Below are positions 44,475 to 53,065 of a stretch of DNA of 64,000 bases, piece by piece. The translations under genes were made by a program, and so were the position numbers. The stretch comes from CAZYFH01 sp964646815. GTDB lineage: Bacteria > Acidobacteriota > Vicinamibacteria > Vicinamibacterales > UBA8438. Numbering within the stretch: position 1 is the stretch's first letter; the number at the start of each line of letters is the position of its first letter. The notes beneath the pieces were generated by a model that saw nothing but the letters and a program-made list of their open reading frames with translations, had not been told where the DNA came from and ran no database searches. Location of the stretch: NCBI GenBank assembly GCA_964646815.1, contig CAZYFH010000020.1:1-64000 (forward strand), read 5' to 3'.

Positions 44475-46142
44475 ATGCGCCGGTCGAATTCGACACACAC
44501 GTCAGAACCGCTCGCCCACTTCGTCAACGAGTACCTCGCCTATCTCTACGAAACCTATCCGACCGAGGCGGCCGCCGACGGCGTGCATCTCCACGATGAT
44601 CTGCTGGAGGACGTCAGTCGCGCCGCGATCGAATCACACGCCCGCGATCTGGGCGGCTGGGCTCGCCGCCTGGACGGTATCAACCCGTCCGGTCTCACGA
44701 AAGAGGAGGCGCTCGACCGTAGAATGCTCGCCGACTGCGTGCGCAGCCGGCTGTTCGCACTCGAAGAAACCCGCGACTGGGAACGGAGTCCGCTGTTCTA
44801 CGCCGACACGCTAGCGAACAGCCTGGCGGCCCAAGTGTTCTTTGCGTACGCTGACCCCACCGAGCGCGCGCGGCGCATTGGCTCCAAGTTACGTCAGACG
44901 CCGCGACTCCTCGAGGCCGCCCGTGAGAACGTAACCGAGGCGCCCGGTCTCTTCGTCAAGGCGGGGATCGAGGCGCTCGAGGGCGTGGCGTCCTTCGTCG
45001 AACGGGATCTCCCTCGAGCGTTCCGCGATCTCGAGGACATGCATCTGCTGGGCGATCTAGCCGACGCCTCCGGCGAGGCCACCGATGCGCTACACGCCTA
45101 TATCGGCCATCTGCGCGAGAAGGTCGGTCCGCAGAGCCGCGCCTCCTTTCGGCTCGGTGCCGACCGGTTCGGCCAAAAGCTACGACTCGACGACGGGATC
45201 GACGTGCCCGCAGCGCGACTGTTACAGGTGGCCATGCGGGAGTTGCGGGCGACCCAAGCGGAGTTCAAGCGAGTCGCGGCGGACATCGACGCCGATCCGC
45301 AGTTGGCCTGGCGCCAGGTCAAGGCACGTCATCCCGACGCCGACGCGCTGATCGCGACGGTGGAGGGACAGGTGCGTGATCTGCGGTCATTCATCCAGCG
45401 CAAGCGGATCGTGACGGTCCCGGACCACGACGGCGTGGTGGTGGCGCCGACGCCAGATTTCTATCGATGGACGTTCGCAAGTCTGTGGACGGCCGGACCC
45501 TTTGAGCGAAAACGGCTGGCCGCGTACTACTACCTCACCACCGTTGACCCATCGTGGTCGGAGACACGACGGCAGGAACACCTGCGGGATTTCAGCTACG
45601 CCACCCTCTGGTCGATTTCGATGCACGAGGTCTACCCCGGCCATTTTCTGCACTTCGAGCACCTCCGGCAGGTCGACTCGCCGCTTCGGAAATCTGTCCT
45701 CTTCACGCCTACCTCGTTCGTCGAAGGGTGGGCGCACTACTGCGAGCAGATGATGCTCGACCAGGGCTTCGAGCGTGGGAACACCGACGTTAAGCTGGGC
45801 CAGCTCGCGGAGGCGCTCGTTCGCCTTGCCCGGACCGTCGTCGGCATCAAGCTGCACACTGAGGATCTGTCGGTGGAGCAGGGGATGCGGTTCTTCCGCG
45901 ACGAGGCCTATCTCGAGGAAAGTAGCGCCCGTCAGGAAGCGGAGCGCGGGACCTTCGACCCGAGCTACGTGCTCTACGCCCTCGGCAAGCAAATGCTGCT
46001 GAAGCTTCGGGGCGACTGCGAATCCGCGGAGGGGGCCAGGTTCGGTCTGCAGCGGTTCCACGATCGGCTCCTGGGTAATGGGGGGCTACCGTTCTGGATG
46101 CACCGCGAATTGATGGTTGGGTCCGGTACCTTGCTGGAGTGA
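44475..46142 (+). CDS. DUF885 family protein (predicted zinc-dependent peptidase-like)
   Basis: About 555 residues, matching the DUF885 family over its length. The putative metal site is HEVYPGHFLHFEH at about 384-396, with a downstream Glu in EGWAHYCEQMM near 418, an arrangement reminiscent of gluzincin peptidases. No signal peptide is visible, so it is probably cytoplasmic. ATG 44475 (or GTG 44472) is chosen; the frame extends 22 codons further up but would enter the rsmI promoter area. The substrate is unknown. Confidence 0.85.
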   Translation: MRRSNSTHTSEPLAHFVNEYLAYLYETYPTEAAADGVHLHDDLLEDVSRAAIESHARDLGGWARRLDGINPSGLTKEEALDRRMLADCVRSRLFALEETRDWERSPLFYADTLANSLAAQVFFAYADPTERARRIGSKLRQTPRLLEAARENVTEAPGLFVKAGIEALEGVASFVERDLPRAFRDLEDMHLLGDLADASGEATDALHAYIGHLREKVGPQSRASFRLGADRFGQKLRLDDGIDVPAARLLQVAMRELRATQAEFKRVAADIDADPQLAWRQVKARHPDADALIATVEGQVRDLRSFIQRKRIVTVPDHDGVVVAPTPDFYRWTFASLWTAGPFERKRLAAYYYLTTVDPSWSETRRQEHLRDFSYATLWSISMHEVYPGHFLHFEHLRQVDSPLRKSVLFTPTSFVEGWAHYCEQMMLDQGFERGNTDVKLGQLAEALVRLARTVVGIKLHTEDLSVEQGMRFFRDEAYLEESSARQEAERGTFDPSYVLYALGKQMLLKLRGDCESAEGARFGLQRFHDRLLGNGGLPFWMHRELMVGSGTLLE

Positions 46143-46242
46143 TGCGCGCGCCCACCGGCCGTGGCGCAAATTGACCGTCACCGGCGCGACCACTACGATC
46201 GATCGGTTGCTCGACAGAGCGAGACGCGAGGCCGCGACAACA

Positions 46243-46605
46243 ATGCCGCTTTACGAATACGAGTGCGGGGACTGCGAGCATCGCTTCGAGCGCATCCAGA
46301 AGTTTTCGGACGCGCTCGTCTCGACATGTCCTTCCTGCGGCGGCACGGTCCGTAAACTACTGTCGTCGCCAGCGATCCAGTTCAAGGGCACCGGCTGGTA
46401 CATCACTGACTACGCCCGGAAACCGAGTGGGGGTCAGGAGGCAGCGTCAGGTGGCGAGGCGTCCTCCGGCAATGACTCGTCCAAGAAGGCAGCCGAGTCG
46501 AAGGACGGCAAATCGTCTGGCTCGGCGTCGTCGTCCGGGTCCGAGTCGCAAACGTCCTCAAAGTCGAAGACGGGATCCACCTCGTCATCCTCGCCGACCA
46601 AGTAG
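46243..46605 (+). CDS. FmdB-type zinc-ribbon protein
   Basis: A 120-residue protein whose first 70 residues match the FmdB/CxxC regulatory zinc ribbon: MPLYEYECGDCEHRFER with CGDC, then CPSCGG, and the usual KGTGWYITDY. The second half is a low-complexity Ser/Lys/Gly tail, typical for this family in GC-rich bacteria. ATG 46243 is the family start; the longer frame overlaps the DUF885 end. The role in this organism is unknown. Confidence 0.9.
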   Translation: MPLYEYECGDCEHRFERIQKFSDALVSTCPSCGGTVRKLLSSPAIQFKGTGWYITDYARKPSGGQEAASGGEASSGNDSSKKAAESKDGKSSGSASSSGSESQTSSKSKTGSTSSSSPTK

Positions 46606-46623
46606 CCCCGCCTCACGCGCACC

Positions 46624-47535
46624 TTAGCTCTTCCGCGAGGCCCGGCGCGTCTCCAGCCCCGCCTCGAGCGCCGGCCCGAGGTCACGCCGCTTGAGCGCGA
46701 AGTGGAGCGTCGCTTCGAGGAACCCGATCTTCGTCCCGGTGTCGTGGCGAACACCGTCGACTTCGACGGCGTGGATAGGACGCTGGGCGAGTAGGCGACG
46801 AAGGGCGTCGGTGAGCTGGATCTCGCCACCTGAGCCCGCGCCGGTCGCTTCGAGGGCAGCGAAGGCGTCCGGCGTCAAGATGTAGCGGCCGACGATGGCC
46901 AAGTCCGACGGCGCGGCGTCGGGTGCAGGCTTCTCGACCAGGTCGGTGATGCGATGCACGCCGGCGCGCACCGGCTCGGCATCGATGATCCCGTAGCGGT
47001 CGACCGCGTCGCGCGGGACGCGTTCGACCAGCACGACCGGGCCGCCGACCTCGTGAAAAATCTCGAGCATCTGACGCAGCGCCGGCGGGTCGGCATCGAT
47101 GACGTCGTCGGGAAGGATCACTGCGAACGGGGCATCGCCCACGGCCGGCCGGCTACATAGGACGGCGTGCCCCAGCCCGAGCGGCTCCGCCTGGTGCACC
47201 GTCGTCACGTCGGCCATCGCCGTCAGTGCGCGCACGGCCGCCAGCAACTCGGTCTTCCCGCGCTCGGCGAGGGCGTCTTCAAGCGCCGGGACCGGCGCGA
47301 AGTGCGAGGCGGTCATCAGGTTGCCCGGATTGGTGACGAATACGACGTGACGGACGCCGGACCGCACCGCTTCCTCGACCCCGTATTGCACTATCGGCCG
47401 GTCAACGAGCGGCAAGAGCTCCTTGGGAATCGCCTTGGTCGCCGGGAGCATGCGCGTCCCGAGCCCAGCCGCCGGGATGACGACGGTTCGCACCGAAACG
47501 GTCGTCGGCATGCGGCCTGCGATCGTATCATTCAT
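46624..47535 (-). CDS. galU: UTP-glucose-1-phosphate uridylyltransferase
   Basis: About 303 residues (or 295 from ATG 47511). It makes UDP-glucose from UTP and glucose-1-phosphate for polysaccharide synthesis. The nucleotidyltransferase signature is PAAGLGTRMLPATKAIPKEL, followed by LLPLVDRPIVQYGVEEA, with VILPDDVID in the middle. It is divergent from serS; the ATG at 47535 leaves only 8 bp between the two coding regions. An Arg-rich upstream extension is shadow of serS. Confidence 0.94.
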   Translation of the reverse strand: MNDTIAGRMPTTVSVRTVVIPAAGLGTRMLPATKAIPKELLPLVDRPIVQYGVEEAVRSGVRHVVFVTNPGNLMTASHFAPVPALEDALAERGKTELLAAVRALTAMADVTTVHQAEPLGLGHAVLCSRPAVGDAPFAVILPDDVIDADPPALRQMLEIFHEVGGPVVLVERVPRDAVDRYGIIDAEPVRAGVHRITDLVEKPAPDAAPSDLAIVGRYILTPDAFAALEATGAGSGGEIQLTDALRRLLAQRPIHAVEVDGVRHDTGTKIGFLEATLHFALKRRDLGPALEAGLETRRASRKS

Positions 47536-47543
47536 GCTGACGG

Positions 47544-48830
47544 ATGCTTGACCCCGCGTTGCTCCGCGAACGGCTCGATGAGGTGCAGGCGCGCCTCCAG
47601 ACACGTGGCATCGATCTCGCCAGCGAGCTCGACACGCTCGCCCGTCTCGACCGGGAACGTCGTACGATTCTGCCGGTGCTCGAGCAGACGCGCCGCGAAC
47701 GGAAGGTTGTCGGCGAGCAGATCGCCAAGGCAAAGAAGTTTGGCCAACCGGCAGACGATCTCATCGCGGCGGGGCAAACCCACGGCGCGGTGATCAAGGA
47801 GCAGGAGGCGAAGCTCGAGGTCATCGAAGGCGAGCGGGACGCGTTATCGCTGGCGCTCCCAAACCTTCCGCACGACAGCGTTCCCATCGGTAGGTCCGAG
47901 CGCGACAACATCGAGGTCCGCCGCCACGGCGAGCCACCGGCGTTCGACTTCGAGCCCCAGGCTCACTGGGACCTCGGCCCGGCCCTCGGCATTATCGACT
48001 TCGAACGCGCAGGCAAGATCGCGGGCGCCCGCTTCGCTGCGCTCATCGGCGCTGGCGCGCGGCTCAGCCGGGCGCTGATCGACTTCATGCTCGATTTGCA
48101 CGCCGGCGAGCATGGCTATACCGAGGTTGAGCCGCCGTTTCTCGCCAGCGCCGCCGCGCTCACCGGTACCGGCAACCTACCGAAGTTCGAAGCAGAGTTG
48201 TTCAAGGTGGCAGGCGACTGGGACCTCTATCTGATCCCGACCGCGGAGGTCCCGCTCTGCAACCTCCATCGCGACGAGGTGCTCGACGGGCGCGCGCTCC
48301 CGATGCGGTATGTGGCCTACACGCCGTGCTTCCGGAGCGAAGCTGGCTCATACGGGAAAGACGTCCGAGGGTTGATCCGTCAGCATCAGTTCGACAAGGT
48401 CGAGCTCGTGGCGTACGCCGCACCCGAGCGGTCGTATGACGTGCTCGAGGAGCTCACCGGCCACGCCGAAACGGTGCTCCAGCGACTTGGCCTCCCCTAT
48501 CGCACCGTTACGCTCTGCACCGGGGACATGGGGTTTGCCGCCGCGAAGACCTACGACCTTGAGGTGTGGCTTCCCGGGCAGGGTGCGTATCGGGAGATCT
48601 CGTCGTGTAGTAACACGGAAGCGTTTCAGGCGCGGCGTGCGGGCATCCGATTCCGACGGGACGGGAAGGGTAAGCCGGCGCTCGTGCATACTCTCAACGG
48701 GTCGGGCGTGGCGGTCGGCCGCGCGCTGATCGCGGTCCTCGAGAACTACCAGCAGCGCGACGGGTCGGTGGTCATCCCCGAGGTGCTCCGTCCCTATATG
48801 CGCGGCCTCTCGGTGATCGAGCCGCGCTAG
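47544..48830 (+). CDS. serS: Seryl-tRNA synthetase
   Basis: A 428-residue class II synthetase charging tRNA-Ser. The N-terminal coiled-coil arm (about 25-105) binds the long variable arm of the tRNA. Motif 2 FRSEAGSYGKDVRGLIRQHQ is near residue 262 and motif 3 NGSGVAVGRALIAVLE near 385. A tRNA-Ser gene lies 80 bp downstream in the same direction. Confidence 0.97.
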   Translation: MLDPALLRERLDEVQARLQTRGIDLASELDTLARLDRERRTILPVLEQTRRERKVVGEQIAKAKKFGQPADDLIAAGQTHGAVIKEQEAKLEVIEGERDALSLALPNLPHDSVPIGRSERDNIEVRRHGEPPAFDFEPQAHWDLGPALGIIDFERAGKIAGARFAALIGAGARLSRALIDFMLDLHAGEHGYTEVEPPFLASAAALTGTGNLPKFEAELFKVAGDWDLYLIPTAEVPLCNLHRDEVLDGRALPMRYVAYTPCFRSEAGSYGKDVRGLIRQHQFDKVELVAYAAPERSYDVLEELTGHAETVLQRLGLPYRTVTLCTGDMGFAAAKTYDLEVWLPGQGAYREISSCSNTEAFQARRAGIRFRRDGKGKPALVHTLNGSGVAVGRALIAVLENYQQRDGSVVIPEVLRPYMRGLSVIEPR

Positions 48831-48910
48831 ACTCGATGCGGCGGTCCTCAACGGCGACCAGCTTCCTGGTGCCCTGAACCGTGAACCTGGAACCCCGAGC
48901 ACGTTCGTCA

Positions 48911-49000
48911 GGAGGGATGGCCGAGCGGTCGAAGGCGGCGGTCTTGAAAACCGTTAGCGGGGAAACTCGCTCCTGGGTTCGAATCCCAGTCCCTCCGCCA
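48911..49000 (+). tRNA. tRNA-Ser (anticodon UGA)
   Basis: A 90-nt gene with encoded CCA. The acceptor stem GGAGGGA pairs with TCCCTCC. The anticodon loop CTTGAAA gives anticodon TGA, there is a long variable arm of serine type, and the T-arm is TGGGTTCGAATCCCA. It marks the left border of the mosaic region. Confidence 0.96.
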
Positions 49001-49180
49001 TTTCAAAGACTTACGGGAGTCGCCGCAACGGTCGACCCAAGGTGGAGGGACGATTGTCCCCATCAGGACTTCACTCCTTGTATCTGTGCGCACTCCTCGT
49101 ATTTTCGGCGGCGGCGCCAAGTTGTTGACAGCGGGAACTTACTAACGAAAACGTTGATCTCGGCGATCAAGTGCGTCGCA

Positions 49181-49211
49181 CTTGAAAACCGTTAGCAGGG
49201 AGACTCGCTCC
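49181..49211 (+). repeat. Partial copy of tRNA-Ser (possible attachment-site scar)
   Basis: These 31 bases match tRNA-Ser positions 48943-48973 (anticodon loop to variable arm) at 29 of 31, in the same orientation, beginning 180 bp after the tRNA's CCA end. No other tRNA part is recognisable around it. Just before it is a short palindrome (AAGTGCGTCGCACTT). Confidence 0.8.
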
Positions 49212-49299
49212 AGCGAATGTCCCGAATGGCCTTCTCTGCTGACTTTACCTTCGTCATGGGGTCCTCCTCCCCTGGTGGTAAAGTCTCTCAACCCGCACA

Positions 49300-49731
49300 A
49301 TGAATACAACGCCAACGAGCGATCGTGTGTTTCGACTCTTGCTCACGTCTTTGAAAAAGCATGGTGCTTTGATCGCGCAACCAACGTCCTCAAGCCACCA
49401 CCCGCGGGCGGCGCGGCAGGTGGCACAGTTACCCGTCAGATACAAGTGGCCCGATCAACAGCACTGGTTCACGGGGATGACCGCCAACATCAGTCAAAGC
49501 GGCGTGTTCTTCGAGCTTGACCATTCTGACCCGCGTGTTATTGTTAAGAACTCTTTTAAGGACCCACTAGACTTGGCGATCGCCTTCACGCCCTCTGCGC
49601 CGCAGTCGTCCACATCAACTCAATGCTCGGTTCGGTGTGTTCGAACCATCGTTGCCTCTGGGCAGCTCTTTCTCAACGCTGCTGCAGTTGCCGTAGACAC
49701 TTGGCGACTCCCGGACGAACCAGGACACTAA
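49300..49731 (+). CDS. PilZ-like domain protein
   Basis: A 143-residue protein. From about residue 40 the pattern resembles a PilZ domain: basic LPVRYKWPDQQ, then TGMTANISQSGVFFELD, then a beta-rich end with CSVRCVRTI. PilZ domains bind cyclic di-GMP, but the RxxxR and [D/N]xSxxG motifs are only partly kept (NISQSG is good, RxxxR is not clear), so binding is uncertain. Codon and base use look less GC-rich than in the neighbouring chromosome. It precedes a small basic protein gene. Confidence 0.6.
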   Translation: MNTTPTSDRVFRLLLTSLKKHGALIAQPTSSSHHPRAARQVAQLPVRYKWPDQQHWFTGMTANISQSGVFFELDHSDPRVIVKNSFKDPLDLAIAFTPSAPQSSTSTQCSVRCVRTIVASGQLFLNAAAVAVDTWRLPDEPGH

Positions 49732-49764
49732 GAAGAGAACGGACCATTTGGGAGCTTGCCTACC

Positions 49765-50079
49765 ATGCCGAAGATCTCCGATGCCATCGCCGCCAAGACA
49801 GCCCAACTCACCCAACTTCAGGCCGACCTAGACGCCCTACAACGAGCTGCCAGCATCATGGGCGGGCAGACACTTGCCAAGAAGGACAGACGTCGAGGCA
49901 AGAGGTCAGCGGCTGCTCGAAAGGCCCTGTCCAAGAAACTGAAGGCACATTGGGCCAAGAAGAAGGCAAATGCGAAACCTACACCTAAGAAGAAGCGGCG
50001 CAAGATGTCGGCCGCTCAGCGGAAAGCGGTTGGCAAGCGAATGAAGGCGTATTGGGCGGCGAAGAGATCCAAGAAATAG
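49765..50079 (+). CDS. Small basic protein with duplicated Trp motif, putative nucleic-acid binding
   Basis: A 104-residue protein, strongly Lys/Arg/Ala-rich. A short coiled-coil (AKTAQLTQLQADLDALQRA, residues about 9-27) is followed by two copies of the same motif: SAAARKALSKKLKAHWAKKK and SAAQRKAVGKRMKAYWAAKR. Each is a small amphipathic helix ending in a Trp, a pattern seen in DNA-associated proteins. ATG 49765 with GGGAG before it is the start. A histone-like or adaptor role is inferred only from composition. Confidence 0.65.
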   Translation: MPKISDAIAAKTAQLTQLQADLDALQRAASIMGGQTLAKKDRRRGKRSAAARKALSKKLKAHWAKKKANAKPTPKKKRRKMSAAQRKAVGKRMKAYWAAKRSKK

Positions 50080-50217
50080 CCGCGCCTCTACTGCTTCGGG
50101 AAGTTTATCTTGCGGAGGAGGGGAGGGCTTGGAAGCGAGGGTCTACGCGGAGTCGCCACCTTAACCGCATCGAAGACATACGTCCCCCTTCCTCGTTGAA
50201 AACGGGATTCGCGTTGA

Positions 50218-50376
50218 GCACGCCGACGCAGACTAGCGCATGGCCCCTCCAAGGGGGAACATCCGCGAATGTAGGCTGATTATGCCACCGGCGGGTTCCC
50301 CGTCCCTCCGGTCCGCTCGTTGCACAGCGATCTTCCAGTCCAATTCGTGATCAGCCCCCGCCGGTGGCATAATCAG
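50218..50376. repeat. Island repeat with perfect 20-bp inverted arms, copy R1
   Basis: CTGATTATGCCACCGGCGGG (50276-50295) and its exact reverse complement (50357-50376) enclose 61 bases. The 33 bases at 50218-50250 match those at 58127-58159 with three differences. The element occupies most of the 460-bp spacer before the heme-protein gene; the rest of that spacer shows no gene. Confidence 0.8.
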
Positions 50377-50539
50377 TGTTCACTTTCCCGATCCCCACAG
50401 GAGGGGCATGCGCTGTTCTGTGTCGGCGTGCGGGTCGGCTCGTTCTCCCGTACAACAGTGCGGAGTGTGGATGAAGCGACCAGGAACCCATTGCCACAGG
50501 ATCGTTGACATCGCAAGAAAAGTGGGTCAGAGGCACAAT

Positions 50540-53065
50540 ATGAGATCCGTGATTGTGTCGATCGTTTGGTACCTGGCTGTAGTCACGGGAGTCGCCGGCG
50601 TCCATGCAGCAGGACAGCAACCGCTGCAATTGTTAGGAACGCCAACTACAGTTGCTGCCCAGCAAGCCTTCATCACGCGGTACTGCGTGACCTGCCATAA
50701 CCAGCGAACACGATCGGGCAACCTCGCCCTTGACGCTGTGGATCTCAAAAACGTCGGTGCCGACGCAGAGACGTGGGAGAAGGTTGTACGGAAGCTTCAC
50801 GGCGGTCTCATGCCTCCGACGGGAGCGCGCAGCCCTGACCGAACGACGACCGACGGCTTTGTGACGTGGCTCGAGACGCAGCTTGACCGCGCAGCTGCCA
50901 CCCATCCCAATCCGGGCCGAACGGAAACGTTTCACCGTCTCAACCGGGCTGAGTACCGAAACGCGGTTCGCGACCTTGTCGGCCTTGACATCGATGTTGC
51001 ATCGTTGCTTCCGGTTGATGGCTCCAGCTATGGCTTCGACAATATAGCTGGCGTCCTCCAGGTCCCTCCTACATTGATGGAGCGCTATCTCACCGCGGCA
51101 AAGAACATCAGTCGCGCTGCGGTCGGCACTCCTCCGTCCGCTCCGAAGTTCGATGTCTTCCGTGTAGCAGCCGACTTACCCCAGGACGACCAGGTCGACG
51201 GTCTGCCGCTAGGCACGCGTGGTGGCGCGCTTATCCGTTACAACTTTCCTGTCGACGGCGAGTACACCATCCGCGTGCGTCTCGCGCGCGAAGCCGTGGG
51301 AGCCGGCGGAGTTGATGTGCCTCTTTACGATGTGGGGCAGCAGCTTGAGATCGCGTTGGATGGCGAGCGACTGGACGTGTTTACTCTGCCTGCGACGGAT
51401 CGAGAAGCTCTTGCGGCTCAGGTCCGTAATCCACGACAGCGACGAGACCTGACGCGTGACGAGCGGCTCACCCAACAAAGGTCTCAACGATATCGACGAG
51501 AGGATCGAAGCGGTGTAGACGCGGATTGGCAAGTTCGCTTTACTGCTGAGGCTGGGCCGCGAGACCTGTCGGTGGCGTTTATCAACCGGGTGCCCGCGTT
51601 GCTCGAGACTCTGATCCAACCGTACTTGCACCCCTACCCTAGCGGTGGGGGGTCAAACCCGGGGTCACGCAAGGGCGCGTACCTTAGTCGGGTCGACATT
51701 AGTGGCCCCTTTCAGGTCCAGGGGCCAGGTGACACGCCGAGTCGTCGACACATCTTTACTTGCCACCCGGCGGATCCTTCCGAGGAGCTCGCGTGTGCAC
51801 GGACGATCATCGCGACATTGACTCGACGTGCCTATCGGAGGCCTGTGACTGCTACGGATCTGGAGGGACCTCTCAGGTTTTACGACCAGGGTCGGTCGAC
51901 AGGAGGGTTCGAGGCGGGTATTGAACTAGCGATTCGACGCCTGCTCGTGAGTCCGGAGTTTCTCTTCCGCACGGAGGCTGATTCGCCCCAGGTCGGGTCA
52001 AAGACTCACTACCCAGTCAGCGACCTCGCGCTAGCATCGCGTCTGTCGTTCTTCCTGTGGAGCAGCATCCCCGACGACGAGCTACTCGACCTCGCGACCC
52101 GGGGCAGGCTCAAGAACCCGGCCGTGCTCGAGACACAAGTTCGGCGGATGTTAGCCGACAACCGCTCGCAGGCACTGGTCGACAACTTCGTTGGCCAGTG
52201 GCTGTACTTGCGCAACGTTCCCGCCCTGACGCCGGACCTGTACACATATCCTGATTTCAACGATGGCTTGCGGAGAGCCATGAAACGAGAGACGGAGCTT
52301 TTCTTCGAAAGTATCATGCGGGAGGATCGGAGCGTTCTCGACGCTCTAACCGCAAACTACACGTTTTTGAACGAGAGCCTCGCGAAACACTATGGCATTC
52401 CGAACGTGTATGGGGACAACTTCAGACGCGTCACGCTCCCCGAGGGCAGCGTGCGTGGCGGGTTGTTGGGGCAGGCGAGCATCCTCACGGTTACTTCATT
52501 GGCAAACCGTACGTCTCCCGTTATTCGTGGTAAATGGATTCTCGAGAATATCCTCGGCACCCCTCCACCAGATCCTCCCGCGGACGTACCTCCGCTGGCG
52601 GAGGAGCAAGGCGGTGGTTCGGTGCCACTGACGATGCGGCAGCGCATCGCAGAACACCGTGAGAATCCGGTGTGTTCGAGTTGTCACTCAATGATGGATC
52701 CGCTGGGCTTGGGGCTCGAAAACTTCGATGCAACTGGGCGCTGGCGAGAAGTCGAAGCAGCGGGAGACGCGCGGGCCGCGCTCTTTGCCCCGATCGATAG
52801 TTCTGGGGCGTTTCCGGATGGCACAGAGTTCAACAACGTCCCCGAATTGAAGCAGGCCTTGATGGACCGGTCGGATCGCTTTGTGTCCACCATGACGGAA
52901 AAACTGCTCACCTACGCCTTGGGTCGCGGCCTCGAGTATTACGACGCGCCTGCAGTGCGGATGATCACACGTGAAGCTGCCGGCAGTGAGTATCGTCTGT
53001 CCGCGCTTGTTCTCGGGGTCGCAAAGAGTTTGCCGTTTCAAATGAGGGGGAGGCCAGGGCCATGA
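50540..53065 (+). CDS. Exported c-type-heme DUF1592-family protein
   Basis: About 841 residues with a Sec signal peptide (1-24, ending HAAG). One heme motif CVTCH is at 49-53 and a second, CSSCH, near 711. Between them are the domains usual for planctomycete/acidobacterial cytochrome proteins: DUF1587 (FHRLNRAEYRNAVRDLVGLD), DUF1595 (TLTRRAYRRPV), DUF1592 (LNESLAKHYGIP), DUF1588 (GQASILTVTSLANRTSPV) and DUF1585 at the end (EKLLTYALGRGLEYYD). It is periplasmic; a role in electron transfer or polymer oxidation has been suggested for the family but not shown. ATG 50540 follows a GAGG site. It overlaps the next gene by four bases. Confidence 0.9.
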   Translation: MRSVIVSIVWYLAVVTGVAGVHAAGQQPLQLLGTPTTVAAQQAFITRYCVTCHNQRTRSGNLALDAVDLKNVGADAETWEKVVRKLHGGLMPPTGARSPDRTTTDGFVTWLETQLDRAAATHPNPGRTETFHRLNRAEYRNAVRDLVGLDIDVASLLPVDGSSYGFDNIAGVLQVPPTLMERYLTAAKNISRAAVGTPPSAPKFDVFRVAADLPQDDQVDGLPLGTRGGALIRYNFPVDGEYTIRVRLAREAVGAGGVDVPLYDVGQQLEIALDGERLDVFTLPATDREALAAQVRNPRQRRDLTRDERLTQQRSQRYRREDRSGVDADWQVRFTAEAGPRDLSVAFINRVPALLETLIQPYLHPYPSGGGSNPGSRKGAYLSRVDISGPFQVQGPGDTPSRRHIFTCHPADPSEELACARTIIATLTRRAYRRPVTATDLEGPLRFYDQGRSTGGFEAGIELAIRRLLVSPEFLFRTEADSPQVGSKTHYPVSDLALASRLSFFLWSSIPDDELLDLATRGRLKNPAVLETQVRRMLADNRSQALVDNFVGQWLYLRNVPALTPDLYTYPDFNDGLRRAMKRETELFFESIMREDRSVLDALTANYTFLNESLAKHYGIPNVYGDNFRRVTLPEGSVRGGLLGQASILTVTSLANRTSPVIRGKWILENILGTPPPDPPADVPPLAEEQGGGSVPLTMRQRIAEHRENPVCSSCHSMMDPLGLGLENFDATGRWREVEAAGDARAALFAPIDSSGAFPDGTEFNNVPELKQALMDRSDRFVSTMTEKLLTYALGRGLEYYDAPAVRMITREAAGSEYRLSALVLGVAKSLPFQMRGRPGP

